A DNA stretch of 64,000 nt, from contig JH720337.1 in NCBI GenBank assembly GCA_000231825.2, positions 231,122 to 295,121 on the forward strand. The letters run 5' to 3'. This document shows positions 60,785 to 64,000 of this stretch, in pieces. Source of the DNA: Tetrahymena elliotti 4EA (lineage: Eukaryota > Ciliophora > Oligohymenophorea > Hymenostomatida > Tetrahymenidae). Position 1 is the stretch's first letter; every line of letters starts with the position of its first letter. Under the pieces are notes generated by a model. That model worked only from the letters and a program-made list of their open reading frames with translations. It did not search any database and was not told the origin of the DNA. A program made the translations under genes and the position numbers.

Positions 60785-61551
60785 CAATATATTTTTCAGG
60801 CTTGCTATTCATTATTTACTAATAAAAAATAAGCTAATGAGATTAGACTTTATTTTTATTTGATATTAATTTAATCTTCATGATAAATTTTAAGAATAAA
60901 AACTCAGCTTTACATGGGCAAATTAATAAATTATTTCTAAATATACTTTTTTTCAGGAAAATCTTATTTTAATCTTAACTTTGCGATTTTATAATTTTTA
61001 AACAATACTCCATGAATTTTCTTACTAAAAAAATGAGTTATATTACATTCAAAAATGTTAAATTGAATTTTAAGTAATTATAAGCTTCAATTTTAACATT
61101 TTAACTTATTTTCACTAAAGTTTTGCAAGTATAAATTTTAATAAATAAATTAGATTTCTATAGTTAGTAAAAAAACATGAACAATATTTTGGAACTCATT
61201 TCTGTATCTAATCTAAATACAACAGTTTTTAATTAATAAATGTGGCATCTAATATTCAACTTTCATCATGAGCAACATAATTCTCATTTAAAGCTGGATA
61301 TTATCAAATATTTTAGTTATCAACTATCATTTTATTCCATTTAAAGTTGTCAATACTAATATTAAAATCAATTTGTCAATTTATCTCTAAAATTACTTGA
61401 CTTATTATCTAGAATAGATAAAAAAAAGAAGAAAAAAAAAATCAAATTTACAATTACTATAATTCCTTACTTCTTTTTGATGTAATTTTGATTTATTTTT
61501 TTTTTAATAATGAAAAAAAAATACTCTGCATATGTATTCTATTTGTATGTA

Positions 61552-61581
61552 GCCTTAAGTAAGGCAGTACCCTAAGGTACT
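61552..61581. repeat. Two abutting perfect palindromes
   Basis: GCCTTA-AG-TAAGGC (61552-61565) is followed at once by AGTACC-CTAA-GGTACT (61566-61581). Both arms are perfect in each. They lie alone in very AT-rich DNA before a TATATATA run. Possible dimer-binding sites, a stem-loop pair or a terminator-like RNA structure. Confidence 0.75.
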
Positions 61582-62144
61582 ATATATATATTATCTTTAA
61601 TGAATATTTCGATTAACAATAGAATTATTTTTTTATTGAATATTTTTAAAACAAAGAAACTAAATAAATTTTTTATTAAAGATACATTGACACATTTTTT
61701 TACAATTCATTAAGAAAATAAAGTTCAATTAAATTAAGAATCAAATCAACATTTTTGATTCTCTTGTTTATTTATATTTGTAATTTTTGAAATAAAACAA
61801 AAAGATTTAAACATATTTTATTTTACGAGAATTAGTTAAATTTAGCAAAATAAACAATTAATTAATTAAACCAATGAATATAATTTAAAACAAGATATTA
61901 AAACTTACTATCAGAAATAAAAATACTCAAAAAGTAAAAGTAATGATAATTAATTTATGAAAAATTCATTAATTTTCTATCTACAATTAACATTTAGTGT
62001 AAAAAATATACATACAAAGTTGTTGTTTTTTTTTGTGATTTAATATACTTCTAGATCTTTTGCAAAATTATTTTAATTATTAATATAGCCAGAGTAATAA
62101 AATTTAATTAAATATATTATTCTTATTATTTTTAATTACATTTT

Positions 62145-63986
62145 TCAAAAATTTGTGTATGTTTCAGTATATTCTTGTGATATTGAATATGAAACTACAA
62201 GGGCTACTTAGAATAAATACCATCCGAACATTCTAGTGAAAATATTTTCAATGAAGTTATGCTTCTGAGCACCTACCCATTTAATCATATCATATTTTAA
62301 GTTAAAGTTAATAAAGTAAGAAATTATTATAGCTGTTAGATAGAATATCCAAGTGAAAAAAGCTCTTTCCCAAGTGATTCCTTTAAATATATAAGTTGCT
62401 TTGAATTCACAGTTATTGACTACGATGTAAGACTTTACATATCCTGGGACAATAGAATTTGTATAAAACCACCAGTAATACATACCAATCCACACTATAC
62501 TTTCTATGTAGAATCCTTCTCTACCTTTTTTATGATCTGGATACTCATTCATTGAGACCTTATATTTTAAATTATCAGGAAAGAGCTAGTAGATTAGTCT
62601 TCTTAAATTTATATATAAAACACTGCTTGACTCTAAAATACGTTTCAAAAAAAAAATAGTTCCTAGATACCAAAATTCAAAATTGCTTGTTGAAGTACTA
62701 GTCATTATTCCAACTCTCATTCCTAAAATTAGCATATATAATTAATACTAAAAGAAAGTAGCTCTTGTGGCTCCATCTAGGACCATATTAGTGAAGATTT
62801 CAAATACCCATTCTAACAAGGGATAAAGAAAGAGAAAAGTACTTCTTCCATCAGAAAAGTTAAGTCTTTTAATCAAGCTCTTGTAGATCGCAGGTAAAGC
62901 GTAGTAGATGAAAACAATTATTGCAGCTAAGTTTATATCATACATATACAACCCTCTTCCTTTAGTTCTTATTTTGGTAAACTATTTGAACTTAATGACA
63001 TGTATTGTCATAATATAACCTACTGAGAATATCATTACATAGAACTACCAGTCTTCATTCAACCCAATACCAACTACCATAATAAAGTCAACACCTATAC
63101 CAACAAAAAAAATCATAAAACTTTCTAAAAGCGGGAATCTTTCTTAACTGATTTCTATCATAAGAATATTTTTGCAGCAAATAACTCCAAGTTTCCAAGC
63201 AATTAATTATCTAAATTAATAAAAAATTTCATTTAATTTTGTTTTAAAAATATTAACATTTTACCTGAAAAAAGTCCATAATTAAATAGAGAAATTTTTA
63301 CATTAGCAAACTGATGAGGACTAAAAACAGTAATCATTAATTGATAACTGTACACCCCAAATAAAAAGATGAAGCAAAAATACTATGATCATTGGTATTA
63401 TATATTCGAAAAGGAAAAATTTATAAAATGGCCTCTTGTATTCTGGAATACAAAAAGATCTGTAGCTCTTTTCTAGCTTATGATAAAAGAAGCTAACATT
63501 TTAAATTTTTTGTGCCTTTCTTAGATATTCTATCTCTAAAGGGCTAAGATTTTTAGGTAATAGTTAAATGATATTCTACTACTATAATTCTATATTTTAA
63601 TGAAAATTAGGATCATCTACATTTACTATCTTTCCAACTTGATCTCCTAAAATCATCTTATTGCTGGGCTCTAATGCTAAGTGAGCTGATGTTGTATTGT
63701 TATTTTAATTCTTATTATCTAAAACATAGGTATACATTCCACTATAATTTTTTGCCTTTTAATTGGTATAATAATTCAATCTCTACTACTGATTTGCAGC
63801 TCCTTCAGCTAGAGCAGTATCTCTATAATTAATTGTATTGCTATTTCTATCTTTGATTCCTTCTTCATTTAAAAATATTTAATTATTTTATATGTGATTT
63901 TCTTAATATCCTTGCTTATTCTAAATATTTTAATTCAACTCTAGCTGTTACTATATATTATGTATATTTGGTGCATTATTAGACAT
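62145..63986 (-). CDS. Polytopic membrane protein, unknown family
   Basis: Two exons (63986-63265, 63210-62145) total 596 codons in phase. The first 190 residues are polar and Asn/Gln-rich (SNNAPNIHNIQQQLELNQ), so they probably face the cytosol. Hydrophobic segments then alternate with charged loops: FEYIIPMIIVFLLHLFIWGV, FMIFFVGIGVDFIMVVGIG, FYVMIFSVGYIMTIHVI, DINLAAIIVFIYYALPAIY, FLFLYPLLEWVFEIF, IVWIGMYYWWFYTNSIV, FFTWIFYLTAIIISYFINF and a last one near the C-terminus, about eight to ten spans. A Cys-containing loop (SSSVCQCKNF) follows the first span. I do not recognise a transporter or channel signature. The frame is open to the window edge upstream of the ATG, so a longer N-terminus is possible. 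Confidence 0.78.
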
Positions 63987-64000
63987 ATTCAGATCTATTT

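Larger units (their letters stand above)
59656..62144. other. Long intergenic region with short repeats and palindromes
   Basis: 2.5 kb, the largest gap. No open frame of coding character on either strand in the ciliate code. It contains the direct repeat at 60728-60784 and the paired palindromes at 61552-61581. The rest is A/T tracts. Confidence 0.55.

Noticed and set aside
1..64000. tRNA, rRNA, spliceosomal RNA, telomere or transposase genes
   Set aside because: Scanned by eye for T-loop GTTCGA/GTTCAA contexts, U1-U6 signature strings, G4T2 repeats and transposase-like motifs; none convincing. A tRNAscan/Infernal run would be decisive.

Overview
The window reads as macronuclear-type DNA of a ciliate, most likely Tetrahymena or a close relative. 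It is extremely AT-rich. Long frames stay open only if TAA and TAG are read as glutamine, and every gene I could close ends on TGA (ciliate nuclear code, table 6). Introns are AT-rich, mostly 38-150 nt with a few of 230-280 nt, and run GTAA/GTAT...AG. Standard-code ORF calls are therefore misleading here: almost all are fragments or shadows of split genes. I find 22 protein genes and no convincing tRNA, rRNA, snRNA, telomere, transposon or CRISPR array.

Layout. 1-5.2 kb: two adjacent minus-strand zinc-finger proteins (B-box; RING plus B-box) and a small unknown. 5.5-6.1 kb: Y14/RBM8A, an exon-junction-complex core protein. 6.7-8.4 kb: an unknown Ser/Asn-rich protein. 9.5-10.6 kb: a six-exon PEX11 peroxin. 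11.2-13.9 kb: a coiled-coil protein with a CxxC tail resembling axonemal DUF4795 proteins. 14.8-16.1 kb: a HemW/RSAD1-type radical SAM protein. 16.5-16.8 kb: a tiny membrane protein. 17.0-19.8 kb: an unknown protein with two CxxC knuckles. 21.1-22.5 kb: an unknown protein whose upstream frame is crossed by two in-frame TGAs. 23.7-25.6 kb: an FHA-domain protein. 26.7-27.1 kb: a 97-residue unknown. 27.9-28.9 kb: a divergent mitochondrial carrier. 30.4-32.9 kb: a 12-exon PX/BAR sorting nexin. 34.8-37.2 kb: a SAXO-like axonemal microtubule protein. 38.1-42.1 kb: gamma-tubulin complex protein GCP3 with a long C-terminal extension. 42.6-43.2 kb: oligoribonuclease. 44.4-54.8 kb: one 20-exon gene for a 2,940-residue protein of unknown family. 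55.2-56.6 and 58.1-59.7 kb: a tandem pair of paralogous membrane RING-H2 proteins with a lumenal EGF-like knot. 62.1-64.0 kb: a polytopic membrane protein.

Functionally this is mostly an ordinary chromosomal neighbourhood of independent genes, without operons. There is some weighting toward microtubule or ciliary proteins (GCP3, SAXO-like, the DUF4795-like protein) and membrane traffic or organelle proteins (PEX11, sorting nexin, carrier). Gene models were spliced by hand. They were checked by codon phase across each intron, but not against transcripts or databases.
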